A DNA stretch of 5,909 bases, from the NCBI GenBank assembly GCA_903932805.1, contig CAIZHO010000288.1, forward strand, positions 1 through 5,909, read 5' to 3'. The notes below the pieces were generated by a model. That model saw only the letters and a program-made list of their open reading frames with translations. It did not search any database and was not told the origin of the DNA. Within the stretch, counting starts at the first letter, position 1. Every line of letters starts with the position of its first letter. Positions 1-5,909 of the stretch are shown piece by piece. This DNA comes from an uncultured Roseiflexaceae bacterium. GTDB lineage: Bacteria; Chloroflexota; Chloroflexia; Chloroflexales; Roseiflexaceae. Made by a program: the position numbers and the translations under genes.

Positions 1-738
1 CCGTATCGTGCGCTCTTGCGGGTTGCCGATATTGACCGGATCAGTGTAGTCGCTCTGCAACAAGCGGTACACACCTTCGACGAGATCCGAAACATATTGA
101 AACGACCGTGTCTGGCTGCCGTCTCCATATACCGTTATCGGCTCGTGGCGCAACGCCTGTTGGATAAAGTTCGGAACCACCCGGCCGTCACGCAGACGCA
201 TGCGTGGACCGTAGGTATTGAAAATGCGAACAATGCGCGTCTGGACGCCATGGCTCCGATGGTATGCCATCGTCATTGCTTCGGCAAAGCGTTTCGCTTC
301 GTCGTAGACGCCGCGTGGTCCAATCGGATTGACGTGGCCATAGTAACTCTCGGGTTGCGGATGGATTTGGGGGTCGCCGTAGACTTCTGAGGTCGATGCC
401 AACAAAAAGCGGGCGTTTTTTTCTTTGGCTAACCCAAGTGCTTTGTGTGTCCCGAGGGCCCCCACTTTGAGCGTCTGGATGGGCAACTCGAGATAATCGA
501 CGGGTGATGCCGGAGATGCAAAATGGAGCACCGCATCGAGGGGGCCATCGATATGGATGTAATCAGTGACATCGTGCTTCATGAAGCGAAATCGATCGTG
601 TCCAAAGAGATGGGCAATGTTTTGTGCATTGCCGGTAATGAGATTATCCATTGCGATGACCGTGTGGCCCTCGGCAATGAAGCGATCGCTCAAATGTGAA
701 CCGAGGAAGCCAGCCCCACCAGTAATGAGTACGCGCAT
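1..738 (-). CDS. uxs: UDP-glucuronate decarboxylase (UDP-xylose synthase), 3' end cut by window edge
   Basis: Extended short-chain dehydrogenase/reductase that oxidises UDP-glucuronate at C4, decarboxylates it and re-reduces it, giving UDP-xylose in the cytoplasm. The visible 246 residues show the NAD-binding glycine loop GGAGFLG (7-13), the ASPASPV segment (74-80), TSEVYGDP with catalytic-region T116, S117 and E118, and the active-site pair Y145 and K149 in YDEAK. The family-typical stretches FNTYGPRM (173-180) and [15 protein letters not shown] (208-222) follow. Family members are about 310 residues, so roughly 65 C-terminal residues lie beyond the edge. The ATG at 738 starts directly at the beta strand MRVLITG and is preceded by GAGGGT (746-751) with a 7-base spacer. 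The gene follows the sugar-phosphate transferase after 44 bases and is probably co-transcribed with it. Other sugar-nucleotide epimerases or dTDP-glucose dehydratases share the fold, but the ASPASPV and [10 protein letters not shown] segments fit UXS best. Confidence 0.88.
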   Translation of the reverse strand, partial: MRVLITGGAGFLGSHLSDRFIAEGHTVIAMDNLITGNAQNIAHLFGHDRFRFMKHDVTDYIHIDGPLDAVLHFASPASPVDYLELPIQTLKVGALGTHKALGLAKEKNARFLLASTSEVYGDPQIHPQPESYYGHVNPIGPRGVYDEAKRFAEAMTMAYHRSHGVQTRIVRIFNTYGPRMRLRDGRVVPNFIQQALRHEPITVYGDGSQTRSFQYVSDLVEGVYRLLQSDYTDPVNIGNPQERTIR

Positions 739-782
739 CTGAACCACCCTCTGCCCTACCGCGCCCCTATGCGCCAATATGG

Positions 783-2270
783 TTAATACGCACCCCGCCC
801 CAACAACACCGTGGGGATGGTCTGCAAGACAATTCGCAAATCCATCAGGAGAGACCAGTGTTCGACATAGTAGATATCAAGCCGGACCATTTCTTCGAAG
901 GTCGTGTCACTCCGACCCGACACCTGCCACAAGCCAGTCAATCCAGGCTTGGCCTCGAGGCGACGCAAATGCCATGGAGCATATTGTGACACTTCGTTGG
1001 GGGTGGCAGGGCGCGGTCCGACCCAGCTCATTTCGCCACGCAAGATGTTCCACAATTGCGGCAATTCATCTAAGCTGGTGCGGCGCAACAGGCGACCGAC
1101 ACGCGTATGACGTGGGTCATGGCGGATCTTGAAAATCGGGCCATCGGCTTCGTTCTGCTGCGTGAGTTCTGCTTTGATCTGCTCTGCGTTGACCACCATG
1201 GTGCGGAATTTGTACATGGTGAAGCGTCGTCCGTTGGTCCCCACGCGCTCTTGGGTAAACATGATGGGGCCGGGGGAATCCAGTTTGATGGCAATCGCAA
1301 TCAACGCGGATGCCGCCAAGACGAAGGGGCTCACCAATAAGGTAAAGCTGATGTCGGTCACGCGCTTCAGCACCAGATTGATACCCTGAATCGACACTTC
1401 GCGTAGGCCAATCAACGGCAAACCGTCAAATTCGCCAATATCGACGCGGTCAAAGCTGAGTTCCAACAAATCTGGCACAAGACGGAAATCAACGCGTGTT
1501 TGACGACAGGCTTCGACAACCCCAGGCAACAGGTGCTGCTCGTTGAACGGGAGCGCAATGATGACTTGATCGACGGCATACGTCGCCAACAAATCACGGA
1601 GTTTTTCGACCCCACCGAGATAGTGGAAATGGAGCGGTTGCGCACCGTCGTTGTCGTATTCGTCGACACGATTTGCGACATACCCCACCAAGGCATACCC
1701 AAGGTGTGGTCGAGCCACAATGCCGGTCATCAAGGTGCGACTGACGTCACCGCCGCCAACGATCAGGTAACGCTCGCGCCCAATGCCGCGGGACCAACGG
1801 AGCCGACGTACCAACACAAGGCCGACCCGCACCAGGCTGAGCAGCAGAATGACAAATGCAAACGCAAGTGCAATGACCAGCCGTGAGTAGTAGAGCGGAC
1901 GGTACGAAAAGACCACGACAACGAGCAATGCCGCTGCGGTGGTCGTACTGTTGAATATGATGCTGAGGTGGGCATTGAGACCAGCATTTGCCGGCAAGCG
2001 ATACATCCCACGTACCGTAAATTGCACTTGGATGAGGAGTAACAACAGAACCCCAATGGGGATAAACGCATTCCACTGGACATAGAATTCGGTAGGCACA
2101 GCGCGTACAAAATCACCGACCCATCCCGGCCATACGACGAGATAGCGGACGGCATAGGCCATCGCGACGCTCGTCAGAATGACGAAGCTATCGACGAGAA
2201 ACGTGGCGAACCAAGATGCTTCGTCGAATAGCCTTTTTTTGGGATTCCGCAGTGGTGTGGTGTTTGTCAC
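783..2270 (-). CDS. Polyprenyl-phosphate sugar-1-phosphate transferase (WcaJ/WbaP family)
   Basis: Membrane enzyme that transfers a sugar-1-phosphate from a nucleotide sugar to undecaprenyl phosphate, the first membrane step of exopolysaccharide, capsule or O-antigen assembly. The 495 residues match a full-length member. Hydrophobic segments lie near 20-42, 66-82, 110-121 and 131-154, followed by a Rossmann-like middle domain beginning [10 protein letters not shown] (168-177). A hydrophobic re-entrant helix (about 305-330) precedes the catalytic domain. The catalytic domain has SPGP (332-335), KFRTM (354-358), [14 protein letters not shown] (397-410) with the D401-E402 pair equivalent to the PglC catalytic Asp-Glu, VGPRP (417-421) and [13 protein letters not shown] (441-453). 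The start is GTG at 2270, supported by GAGGA (2276-2280) five bases upstream. It follows obg after 27 bases and precedes uxs by 44. Sugar specificity (glucose, galactose or other) cannot be read from sequence, so no symbol is given. The family is certain, the substrate is not. Confidence 0.95.
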   Translation of the reverse strand: MTNTTPLRNPKKRLFDEASWFATFLVDSFVILTSVAMAYAVRYLVVWPGWVGDFVRAVPTEFYVQWNAFIPIGVLLLLLIQVQFTVRGMYRLPANAGLNAHLSIIFNSTTTAAALLVVVVFSYRPLYYSRLVIALAFAFVILLLSLVRVGLVLVRRLRWSRGIGRERYLIVGGGDVSRTLMTGIVARPHLGYALVGYVANRVDEYDNDGAQPLHFHYLGGVEKLRDLLATYAVDQVIIALPFNEQHLLPGVVEACRQTRVDFRLVPDLLELSFDRVDIGEFDGLPLIGLREVSIQGINLVLKRVTDISFTLLVSPFVLAASALIAIAIKLDSPGPIMFTQERVGTNGRRFTMYKFRTMVVNAEQIKAELTQQNEADGPIFKIRHDPRHTRVGRLLRRTSLDELPQLWNILRGEMSWVGPRPATPNEVSQYAPWHLRRLEAKPGLTGLWQVSGRSDTTFEEMVRLDIYYVEHWSLLMDLRIVLQTIPTVLLGRGAY

Positions 2271-2275
2271 GGTCG

Positions 2276-2280
2276 TCCTC
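2276..2280 (-). promoter_or_regulatory. Ribosome binding site fixing the GTG start of the sugar-phosphate transferase
   Basis: On the minus strand GAGGA sits five bases before the GTG at 2270. It is the best Shine-Dalgarno match in the 27-base gap after obg. The start is further supported because the conserved amphipathic and membrane N-terminus begins directly behind it. Confidence 0.7.
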
Positions 2281-2297
2281 TGTCGTCAGAACGGGAG

Positions 2298-3599
2298 TTA
2301 GGGGACAAACTCTTCGGTCCAGGTGAGTGCGGCCTTTTCGACATACACCGTCTGGCCGATTTCGATGCCGTGTTTGATGAGTTCAGCAGAAATACCCGTG
2401 GCTTCGAATACCCGCTGTAGCCGAGCCAAAGACTCAGATTGTGCGAAGTTGGTCATCGAAACTAATCGTTCGATGCGGCGACCGTGCACACGATACCCAT
2501 GGCGCGTCGACTCGATGGTGAACTTGTATTCATCTTGAACCGGGATGGGCCATTCGAGCGTTTCGTTGCGTGGTGTTTTGTCGATGAGTACCGGCTGGGT
2601 CGCCATTACCGCCACGATTTCGCGGACAAGGGGTTCAAGCCCAGTTCGGGAGGCTGCCGACACGACATAGACCGGTCGACCTTCACGCTTGAAGCGCTCG
2701 AGGTACTCGGCCAAAAAGATTTCTGCATCGGGCAGATCGGTTTTGTTGAGGACGATAATCTGCGGGCGTTGTGCCAGTTCAGGTCGATACCGTATCAGTT
2801 CGTCGTTGATGCGTTGGTAGTCTTCCCACGGATCACGCGTATCTACCGCGGCGATGTCGATGACGTGCAACAGCACACGCGTACGTTCGATGTGCCGCAA
2901 GAAGCTATGGCCGAGGCCGACGCCACGATGTGCACCTTCGACCAGGCCCGGGATGTCCGCAATCACGAAGGTATCATCGCCATAGGCGACCACACCCAAA
3001 TTCGGTTGCAGAGTCGTAAATGGGTACGAGGCAATCTTGGGACGGGCAGCACTAACGGCAGCAATCAGCGATGATTTGCCTGCATTGGGGAAGCCGACCA
3101 AGCCGACATCAGCGAGCAGTTTGAGTTCGAGTTTGAGTTCGAGTTTCTGGCCGGGTTCGCCCAGCTCTGCGATACGCGGTGCTTGTTGCGTTGCTGTCGT
3201 GAAGTGTAAGTTCCCCAGCCCGCCCTTGCCCCCGCGCGCCGCCAGCAGGCGTTGCCCCTGTGCGACGAGGTCGATGGTATAACTGGCACCGTCTATCGTT
3301 GCATGGACTTGGGTGCCCAACGGTACCTTGATGATGACGTCGTGGCCGTCAGCGCCATGTCGGCGTGCCGTTCCACCATTGCTGCCGTTCGTTGCTTCGA
3401 AGCGGACTTTCTCGCGGAATTGCAGCAACGTGTTGATGGATGCGTCTGCCTGCAAGTAAATATGGCCCCCACGACCACCGTCGCCGCCATCGGGTCCCCC
3501 ACGCGGCACAAACTTCTCACGGCGCATGGTTGCCATACCATCGCCTCCGGTACCTGCATGGAGATACACCGTTGCCTGATCAAAATAGTCTGCCGTCAT
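2298..3599 (-). CDS. obg: Obg/CgtA family GTPase
   Basis: Conserved GTPase associated with the large ribosomal subunit, ribosome maturation and growth or stringent control; cytoplasmic. From the ATG at 3599 it is 433 residues. The glycine-rich Obg fold (about 1-158) contains [20 protein letters not shown] (26-45). The G domain shows G1 GFPNAGKSS (169-177), G2 threonines T195 and T196 in [10 protein letters not shown]3 DIPG (215-218), G4 NKTD (285-288) and G5 SAAS (314-317). A C-terminal OCT-type domain (about 345-425) follows. The start choice rests on the family N-terminus, which begins near DYFDQA. A GTG at 3644 would add 15 residues encoded within a terminator hairpin, and an ATG at 3608 is also possible. 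None of the three has a good Shine-Dalgarno sequence. It is first in the probable operon with the sugar-phosphate transferase (27-base gap) and uxs. Confidence 0.96.
   Translation of the reverse strand: MTADYFDQATVYLHAGTGGDGMATMRREKFVPRGGPDGGDGGRGGHIYLQADASINTLLQFREKVRFEATNGSNGGTARRHGADGHDVIIKVPLGTQVHATIDGASYTIDLVAQGQRLLAARGGKGGLGNLHFTTATQQAPRIAELGEPGQKLELKLELKLLADVGLVGFPNAGKSSLIAAVSAARPKIASYPFTTLQPNLGVVAYGDDTFVIADIPGLVEGAHRGVGLGHSFLRHIERTRVLLHVIDIAAVDTRDPWEDYQRINDELIRYRPELAQRPQIIVLNKTDLPDAEIFLAEYLERFKREGRPVYVVSAASRTGLEPLVREIVAVMATQPVLIDKTPRNETLEWPIPVQDEYKFTIESTRHGYRVHGRRIERLVSMTNFAQSESLARLQRVFEATGISAELIKHGIEIGQTVYVEKAALTWTEEFVP
3123..3146. repeat. Two perfect 12-bp tandem copies inside obg
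   Basis: GAGTTCGAGTTT occurs twice in a row on the plus strand, and each copy is itself a near-repeat of six bases. A further CAGTTT (3117-3122) flanks it with one mismatch. On the coding strand it encodes the KLELKLELK stretch (residues 152-160) at the junction of the Obg fold and the G domain. The segment has the same length as in remembered homologues, such as a linker ending in VLELK, so it does not look like an expansion of the protein. Confidence 0.75.
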
Positions 3600-3615
3600 A
3601 CCACCCATATCCGAT

Positions 3616-3643
3616 AAAAATGCCAGCGCAAGCGGCGCTGGCA
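3616..3643 (-). terminator. Intrinsic terminator downstream of tatA, abutting the obg start
   Basis: Read on the minus strand, TGCCAGCGC (3643-3635) pairs perfectly with GCGCTGGCA (3629-3621) across a five-base loop CGCTT. The stem has nine base pairs, seven of them G-C, and runs directly into TTTTT (3620-3616). This is the classic Rho-independent layout, and it lies 42 bases after the tatA stop codon. It would end transcripts coming from tatA and its upstream genes. The T tract lies only 8 bases from the obg ATG at 3608 and 16 to 17 bases from the preferred one at 3599. It could therefore also act as an attenuator for obg. Confidence 0.88.
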
Positions 3644-3660
3644 CGAAGGCACCAACCTAA

Positions 3661-3674
3661 CGACCCCATGGTCG
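3661..3674. other. Small dyad between tatA stop and terminator
   Basis: CGACC (3661-3665) and GGTCG (3670-3674) can form a five-pair stem with a four-base loop. It lies between the tatA stop codon and the intrinsic terminator. It may be a minor hairpin in the tatA 3' untranslated RNA. No function can be assigned, and chance is possible. Confidence 0.3.
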
Positions 3675-3685
3675 AGCGGAACACA

Positions 3686-3856
3686 CTACTTCGCTGTGTC
3701 ATCTTTCTTGGGGGCATCTTCGTCCTTCATCGCGTTGCGAAAGGCTTTGATGCTGCCACCCAAAGAAGACGCAACCCCGGTGATTCGGCTCGCGCCGAAC
3801 AACAGAATCACAATGACCAAAATGATGACGAGCTCTGTTACTCCGAGTTGTGGCAT
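3686..3856 (-). CDS. tatA: Twin-arginine translocase subunit TatA
   Basis: Small membrane protein that oligomerises with TatC to move folded proteins carrying twin-arginine signal peptides across the cytoplasmic membrane. The 56 residues start MPQLGVTEL, with polar E8 in the position typical of the family N-terminus. A transmembrane helix follows (about 9-20), then the hallmark F20-G21 hinge, an amphipathic helix (about 24-43), and a short charged tail rich in Asp and Lys. The ATG at 3856 is chosen because GGAGGA (3861-3866) lies four bases upstream. An in-frame ATG at 3889 falls inside the promoter -10 box and cannot be on the transcript from that promoter. The gene has its own consensus promoter and is followed by an intrinsic terminator. 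No tatC is in the window. TatB/TatE-like naming is possible, but the short tail favours TatA. Confidence 0.93.
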   Translation of the reverse strand: MPQLGVTELVIILVIVILLFGASRITGVASSLGGSIKAFRNAMKDEDAPKKDDTAK

Positions 3857-3860
3857 GGCG

Positions 3861-3866
3861 TCCTCC
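3861..3866 (-). promoter_or_regulatory. Strong ribosome binding site of tatA
   Basis: GGAGGA on the minus strand lies four bases before the ATG at 3856. It is the strongest Shine-Dalgarno sequence in the window. It decides the tatA start, ruling against the longer frame beginning at 3889. Confidence 0.85.
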
Positions 3867-3868
3867 AA

Positions 3869-3882
3869 ATGTGTTGACACAT
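3869..3882. promoter_or_regulatory. Dyad at the predicted tatA transcription start
   Basis: ATGTGT (3869-3874) and ACACAT (3877-3882) form a perfect six-base dyad around a TG centre. It lies between the -10 box and the ribosome binding site of tatA, over or just after the expected transcription start. This is a usual place for a repressor site, but no regulator can be named. It could instead fold as a short RNA stem near the 5' end of the message. Confidence 0.4.
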
Positions 3883-3888
3883 ACTGCA

Positions 3889-3916
3889 ATTATACTCTAC
3901 AACATGCGCATGTCAA
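3889..3916 (-). promoter_or_regulatory. Consensus sigma-70-type promoter for tatA
   Basis: On the minus strand the -35 box TTGACA (3916-3911) and the -10 box TATAAT (3894-3889) are both exact matches to the housekeeping consensus, separated by 16 bases. The predicted start near 3882 gives a leader of about 25 bases containing the strong tatA ribosome binding site. The -35 box includes the TGA stop codon of the upstream glycosyltransferase (3915-3913). tatA can therefore be transcribed independently of lepB and the glycosyltransferase. Confidence 0.88.
3902..3913. promoter_or_regulatory. Perfect 12-bp palindrome inside the tatA promoter
   Basis: ACATGCGCATGT reads the same on both strands and spans the spacer and part of the -35 box of the tatA promoter. 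Its centre lies 32 bases, about three helical turns, from the centre of the dyad at 3869-3882. This suggests a possible operator pair on the same face of the helix. That is inference only; no regulator is encoded in the window. Confidence 0.4.
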
Positions 3917-5046
3917 CGCCGTGAAACGGCTTGGTACACGGTATGGGTACGTTTTGCTGTCTCGAGCCACGAGAATTTGGCGGCTTGGACCAACCCATCA
4001 CGACGCATCTGCGCACGCAACTCACTATCCTGCAAGACACGGCGCATCGCATCTGCGAGTGCATCGACATTATACGGATCGACCTGGAGCGCCGCTGACC
4101 CGACTATTTCGGGCAGACAGCTCGCATTGCTCGCAATCACCGGTGTCCCGCAGGCCATGGCCTCGAGTGGCGGCATCCCGAATCCTTCGTACAGCGACGG
4201 GAACACAAACGCGGTGGCAGCGCCATACCACAAGTGTTGTTCGTCTTGCGGGACATACCCCACAAAGCGGAGTTGATCCCCGAGTTGCAGTCGCTCTGCC
4301 TGGGCCAAAATCGGCTCGTAGAGCCAACCCTTGCCACCACCAATGAGCAATGGCACGCCGGTTTCTTTCGCAATTTGGGCATAGGCATCGATGAGGCGCG
4401 GGATGTTTTTGCGTGGCTCGAGCGTCCCGAGATAGAACAGATATCGCTCCGGCAATCCATTTCGTTGCCGAAACGCCGCCAGTTCTGCTGCACTCGCAGG
4501 GACAAACCGTGCGTCACAGGCATCGTATGTCACCGTGACGCGCTCGGGAGCAACGCCGAGGTGCTCGACGATTTCTTTTTTTGCATGCTCCGACACCGTA
4601 AACAACTGGGCTGCATGTTTGGCCGATCGCCGAATTGCCCACTTGGTGTACATTCGGTTGATGCGCCGAAACGTCTGGGGGAAGAGAATCGGACTAATAT
4701 CGTGAATCGTCACCACGGAGGGTACTGTTGCCAACACGGGCATCACGTTGAGAACCCCATGATAGAGCGTTGCGTGGTCACGAGCCAGCAACAACGGCGC
4801 GAGCAATTGCTCCCATGGAATACGCACACGTGGGTTGATGGTATCGAAGCGACTCGGCCGCACACAGAAGTTCGCCGGCAACCCGAGTGCTGCACGGTCG
4901 ACCCCACGCGTCGTATAAATGGTATACGGGTTGACGGTATCGATATGCCCGAGGTGCTCGAGCAATGCTTCGATGTAATGCGACACACCGGCCCGGCGGA
5001 AGTTGTTGGTATGAGCCAGCAAATGTGCATTCACTGCTACATGCAT
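3913..5046 (-). CDS. GT4-family glycosyltransferase (group 1, GT-B fold)
   Basis: Retaining glycosyltransferase that would transfer a sugar from a nucleotide donor to a glycan or lipid acceptor at the cytoplasmic membrane face. The 377 residues begin MHVAVNAHLLAH, a usual GT-B first strand, followed by the N-terminal loop RRAGVSHY (17-24). THD-type residues are seen at H115-D116, and SEHAK lies at 152-156. The donor domain has GTLEPRKN (207-214), with R212 and K213 expected to contact the diphosphate. The EX7E motif follows within YEGFGMPPLEAMACGTPVI (286-304; E287 and E295). The ATG at 5046 is preferred for the family N-terminus but has no clear Shine-Dalgarno sequence. A GTG at 5064 overlaps the lepB stop as TAGTG and has AGGTG five bases upstream, adding six residues. 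No terminator follows, so read-through into tatA is expected. Donor and acceptor are unknown. Confidence 0.93.
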   Translation of the reverse strand: MHVAVNAHLLAHTNNFRRAGVSHYIEALLEHLGHIDTVNPYTIYTTRGVDRAALGLPANFCVRPSRFDTINPRVRIPWEQLLAPLLLARDHATLYHGVLNVMPVLATVPSVVTIHDISPILFPQTFRRINRMYTKWAIRRSAKHAAQLFTVSEHAKKEIVEHLGVAPERVTVTYDACDARFVPASAAELAAFRQRNGLPERYLFYLGTLEPRKNIPRLIDAYAQIAKETGVPLLIGGGKGWLYEPILAQAERLQLGDQLRFVGYVPQDEQHLWYGAATAFVFPSLYEGFGMPPLEAMACGTPVIASNASCLPEIVGSAALQVDPYNVDALADAMRRVLQDSELRAQMRRDGLVQAAKFSWLETAKRTHTVYQAVSRR

Positions 5047-5063
5047 CGGATGCGTTGTGCTCA

Positions 5064-5789
5064 CTACGGCACCTGTAGGGGTGAGCCAAACGGGTTGTAC
5101 TGTGCAATCACCCCAATCTGATCGTTTGGCCAGTACGAAACCCATGCTTGGCCAATGACCCGTTCGAGCGGCAACACCCCCCATTCACGGGAGTCGCTGC
5201 TGTTCTCTCGGTTGTCACCCATCACAAAAATGGTCCCTTCAGGCACAACGATTGCTTTTTCGACGCAGACATCCATTATTTGGCAATAGGTCGGTGCACC
5301 CTGCAAATATGGCTCATACAACTGCACGCCGTTCACCAGCACGACACCGTCACGGAACGACACCTCGTCTCCGGGTCTGCCAATCACACGTTTGATGTAA
5401 TCTTTGCTGGGGTCATTGGGGTACTCAAAGACAACCACTTGACCGTATTGCGGGATCCCAAACGGATAGATCGGCAGCGGAGCGACGGTCGGATCAACAA
5501 TGCGTGCGGGTGCATTGAGGTCAAAATGAAAATATGCCAATTTATTGACCAAAATAAACTGGTCATTGTGCAGCGTTGGTTCCATGCTCATGCCTTCGAT
5601 GAGGAAGTTTTGCATGACCCCGCGGACCATAAAAAAGAGAAAAAAGACGAACAAGAGCATTTCGACAATTTCGCGTGCCACCCGTGACGGTGGGTAGTAT
5701 GCCGAAGGTGATTGCACCGTCTGCAGTGTCGTGAGTTCGAGAAGTTGTCTATCTGCTTCGCGTTGTTCCCATGGATGCATACGCGCCAT
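5064..5789 (-). CDS. lepB: Type I signal peptidase
   Basis: Membrane serine protease that removes signal peptides from proteins exported by Sec or Tat, acting on the outer face of the cytoplasmic membrane. The 241 residues have a cytoplasmic N-terminal extension of about 40 residues and a single strongly hydrophobic helix (about 41-58). Catalytic S68 lies in GMSMEPTL (66-73) and catalytic K133 in DYIKRVIGRPGD (130-141). Box E, GDNRENSSDSR (191-201), is complete. The exported domain carries two cysteines, C169 and C175, and a proline-rich stretch (about 98-114). The ATG at 5789 has AGGA five bases upstream (5795-5798); a second ATG at 5780 is less well placed. It is first in its block and is directly followed by the glycosyltransferase, with a gap of 17 bases or an overlap depending on that gene's start. 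SipS/SipW-like naming is possible, but the motifs are those of classical type I enzymes. Confidence 0.96.
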   Translation of the reverse strand: MARMHPWEQREADRQLLELTTLQTVQSPSAYYPPSRVAREIVEMLLFVFFLFFMVRGVMQNFLIEGMSMEPTLHNDQFILVNKLAYFHFDLNAPARIVDPTVAPLPIYPFGIPQYGQVVVFEYPNDPSKDYIKRVIGRPGDEVSFRDGVVLVNGVQLYEPYLQGAPTYCQIMDVCVEKAIVVPEGTIFVMGDNRENSSDSREWGVLPLERVIGQAWVSYWPNDQIGVIAQYNPFGSPLQVP

Positions 5790-5801
5790 TCACTTCCTAC
5801 G

Positions 5802-5826
5802 CGCCGAGACACCGTGTGGCACGGCG
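5802..5826. other. Inverted repeats in the lepB leader
   Basis: CCGTG (5812-5816) and CACGG (5820-5824) form a five-pair stem with a three-base loop. Alternatively, CGCCG (5802-5806) can pair with CGGCG (5822-5826). The two pairings share bases and so exclude each other. Both lie in the predicted leader, just before the ribosome binding site at 5795-5798. No T tract follows on the minus strand, so it is not an intrinsic terminator. A translation effect is possible but unproven. Confidence 0.4.
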
Positions 5827-5841
5827 AATAAATCCACCTGC

Positions 5842-5850
5842 AGTGTAGCA
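5842..5850 (-). promoter_or_regulatory. Likely extended -10 promoter of lepB
   Basis: On the minus strand TGCTACACT combines a TGn extension (5850-5848) with the -10-like hexamer TACACT (5847-5842). No good -35 box is found 16 to 18 bases upstream, which is tolerated at extended -10 promoters. The predicted start near 5835 gives a leader of about 45 bases before the lepB ATG. Nothing else is recognised in 5850-5909. Confidence 0.45.
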
Positions 5851-5909
5851 CACCGCAATCTGATAATCGTGGTAAAGCACTCTCAGAATGATGACAAACT
5901 GTGCTATAC

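Noticed and set aside
682..692. GCGATCGC octamer like the cyanobacterial HIP1 repeat
   Set aside because: Only a single copy was noticed in the window, inside uxs codons, so it gives no support for a cyanobacterial origin or a repeat family.
739..782. Possible structure in the gap between the sugar-phosphate transferase and uxs
   Set aside because: Only GCGC repeats with a weak four-pair stem and no T tract are present. The gap holds the uxs ribosome binding site and nothing else supportable.
2484..3074. Open frame of 196 codons on the plus strand
   Set aside because: It is antisense to obg across its G domain and has no recognisable domain or ribosome binding site.
3600..3644. Longer obg frame starting at the GTG at 3644
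   Set aside because: The extra 15 residues would be encoded by the terminator hairpin and are absent from the family N-terminus, which begins near the ATG at 3599.
3857..3889. Longer tatA frame starting at the ATG at 3889
   Set aside because: That ATG lies within the -10 box of the consensus promoter and has no ribosome site. The ATG at 3856 has a strong GGAGGA and gives the family N-terminus.
3874..3896. Plus-strand promoter formed by TTGACA (3874-3879) and TATACT (3891-3896)
   Set aside because: The spacer is only 11 bases, too short for a sigma-70-type promoter, and no plus-strand gene follows. The TTGACA is part of the dyad at the tatA start.
3696..4346. Open frame of 216 codons on the plus strand over tatA and the glycosyltransferase 3' end
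   Set aside because: It crosses two real genes and the tatA promoter on the opposite strand, and its translation is low-complexity and unlike a protein family.
4234..5121. Open frame of 295 codons on the plus strand
   Set aside because: It lies wholly antisense to the glycosyltransferase and the end of lepB, both of which have intact family motifs. Its translation, rich in Cys, His and Arg, resembles no family I recognise. It is a shadow of codon bias.

Overview
All six genes supported here lie on the minus strand, so transcription runs from high to low coordinates. In transcription order they are: type I signal peptidase (lepB), a GT4-family glycosyltransferase, tatA, the GTPase obg, a WcaJ/WbaP-type polyprenyl-phosphate sugar-1-phosphate transferase, and a UDP-glucuronate decarboxylase (uxs) that runs off the left edge. 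Coding density is high and every gap is under 125 bases. No RNA gene, mobile element, CRISPR array or attachment site was seen.

This looks like an ordinary bacterial chromosome of moderate GC. The Obg protein (N-terminus with [13 protein letters not shown] and MATMRREKF, plus a C-terminal OCT-type domain) and the neighbourhood style recall Chloroflexota of the class Chloroflexia. That placement is an impression from memory of family sequences and was not tested.

The window falls into two transcription blocks. Block 1 (about 5850 to 3616) begins at an extended -10 promoter-like site before lepB. It continues through the glycosyltransferase, whose reading frame abuts or overlaps lepB, and then tatA. 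tatA also has its own exact consensus promoter (TTGACA, 16 bases, TATAAT), whose -35 box contains the glycosyltransferase stop codon. The block ends in a strong intrinsic terminator at 3616-3643. Block 2 (about 3608 leftwards) is obg, the sugar-phosphate transferase and uxs, with gaps of 27 and 44 bases, which suggests an operon. obg starts only 8 to 17 bases after the terminator's T tract and has no recognisable ribosome binding site.

Functionally, the genes concern the cell envelope. LepB and TatA serve protein export and maturation. The sugar-phosphate transferase would start a lipid-linked glycan, Uxs would supply UDP-xylose, and the GT4 enzyme would add a further sugar. Obg is a ribosome-associated, growth-linked GTPase and is the odd one out. 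I found no clearly new system. The most interesting points are regulatory: the terminator-obg junction, and the tatA promoter with two dyad elements whose centres are 32 bases apart.
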